Assembly: GCA_047617105.1 (NCBI GenBank)
Contig: JBLGCB010000462.1
Location: 1 to 5,417 of the forward strand
From: JABSOG01 sp047617105
GTDB taxonomy: Bacteria; Pseudomonadota; Gammaproteobacteria; Enterobacterales; Alteromonadaceae
Reading direction: 5' to 3'
Length of the DNA: 5,417 nucleotides
Position 1 is the first letter of the stretch, and the number at the start of each line of letters is the position of its first letter. The translations under genes and the position numbers were made by a program. Under the pieces are notes generated by a model. That model made no database searches, was not told the origin of the DNA, and saw only the letters and a program-made list of their open reading frames with translations. This document shows, in pieces, positions 5,302-5,417 of this stretch.

Positions 5302-5417
5302 ATGATGACAGCTCCCTTAAAGTACCCTCTTGGTATTCAAACGTTTTCAAAAATCCGCGATAGTAATTATCTTTATATTGATAAAACCGCCCTTTTGTAT
5401 GATTTGATTAGTCAGGG
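5302..5417 (+). CDS. AAA-ATPase-like/DUF1703 family protein, N-terminal part only
   Basis: The plus strand opens MMTAPLKYPLGIQTFSKIRD, then SNYLYIDKTALLYDLISQG, and runs off the window. The pattern P-x-G-I-Q-x-F-x-x-I-R, then YIDKT and a leucine-rich helix, is the characteristic start of AAA-ATPase-like (PF09820) proteins, often with a C-terminal PD-(D/E)XK-like DUF1703 region. In that family a P-loop (RPRRFGKS-type) follows just after this point, outside the window. The start is ATG 5302 or 5305; GGA at 5295-5297 is a weak ribosome binding site. An in-frame TAA at 5284 limits any longer start. Members are multi-copy and patchily distributed, and their role is poorly known. Confidence 0.8.
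   Translation, partial: MMTAPLKYPLGIQTFSKIRDSNYLYIDKTALLYDLISQ

Noticed and set aside
1..5417. CRISPR array, tRNA or rRNA
   Set aside because: No regularly spaced direct repeats, no cloverleaf-like segment and no rRNA-like sequence were seen on either strand.

Overview
The window reads as an accessory or plastic stretch of a gammaproteobacterial chromosome. Protein style, codon use and moderate GC recall Alteromonadales such as Shewanella, but this is an inference from general resemblance, not a database match. Almost all coding is on the minus strand. One gene enters on the plus strand at the right edge.

Reading in the minus-strand direction (right to left), the layout is as follows. (1) A partial plus-strand gene at 5302-5417 begins like the AAA-ATPase-like/DUF1703 family and is preceded by about 300 bases with no visible gene. 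(2) A 115-residue HTH protein of the HigA antitoxin type (4529-4876) has a strong ribosome binding site and a possible pair of operator half-sites upstream, but no visible toxin partner. (3) A decayed patch (4262-4536) has short protein-like stretches in three successive frames. (4) A 164-bp long palindrome (4090-4253), built from two inverted REP-like arms, follows. (5) A two-gene unit encodes exported proteins. The first gene, a secreted beta-propeller-like protein of 371 codons, is split by a 266-bp non-autonomous element (3207-3472). The second, a secreted Ig-like protein (1404-2582), starts 6 bases after the first one's stop. (6) An intact Rossmann-fold dehydrogenase of the alanine dehydrogenase/transhydrogenase superfamily (44-1186) most resembles N5-(carboxyethyl)ornithine synthase.

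The main discovery is the miniature inverted-repeat element. It has 31-bp terminal inverted repeats with one mismatch, carries no transposase, and consists almost wholly of two consecutive imperfect hairpins. Removing exactly 266 bases restores one open frame across the break (residues T166-C167 of a 371-residue protein), so the two ORFs on either side are halves of one interrupted gene. No target-site duplication is visible. With the REP-type palindrome and the decayed gene patch next to it, the 3.2-4.5 kb interval looks like a site of repeated insertion and decay.

The surviving Ig-like gene may now depend on transcription through the element, because it lies directly downstream of the interrupted gene. 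The dehydrogenase appears to be a separate transcription unit, with a 217-bp gap and its own ribosome binding site.
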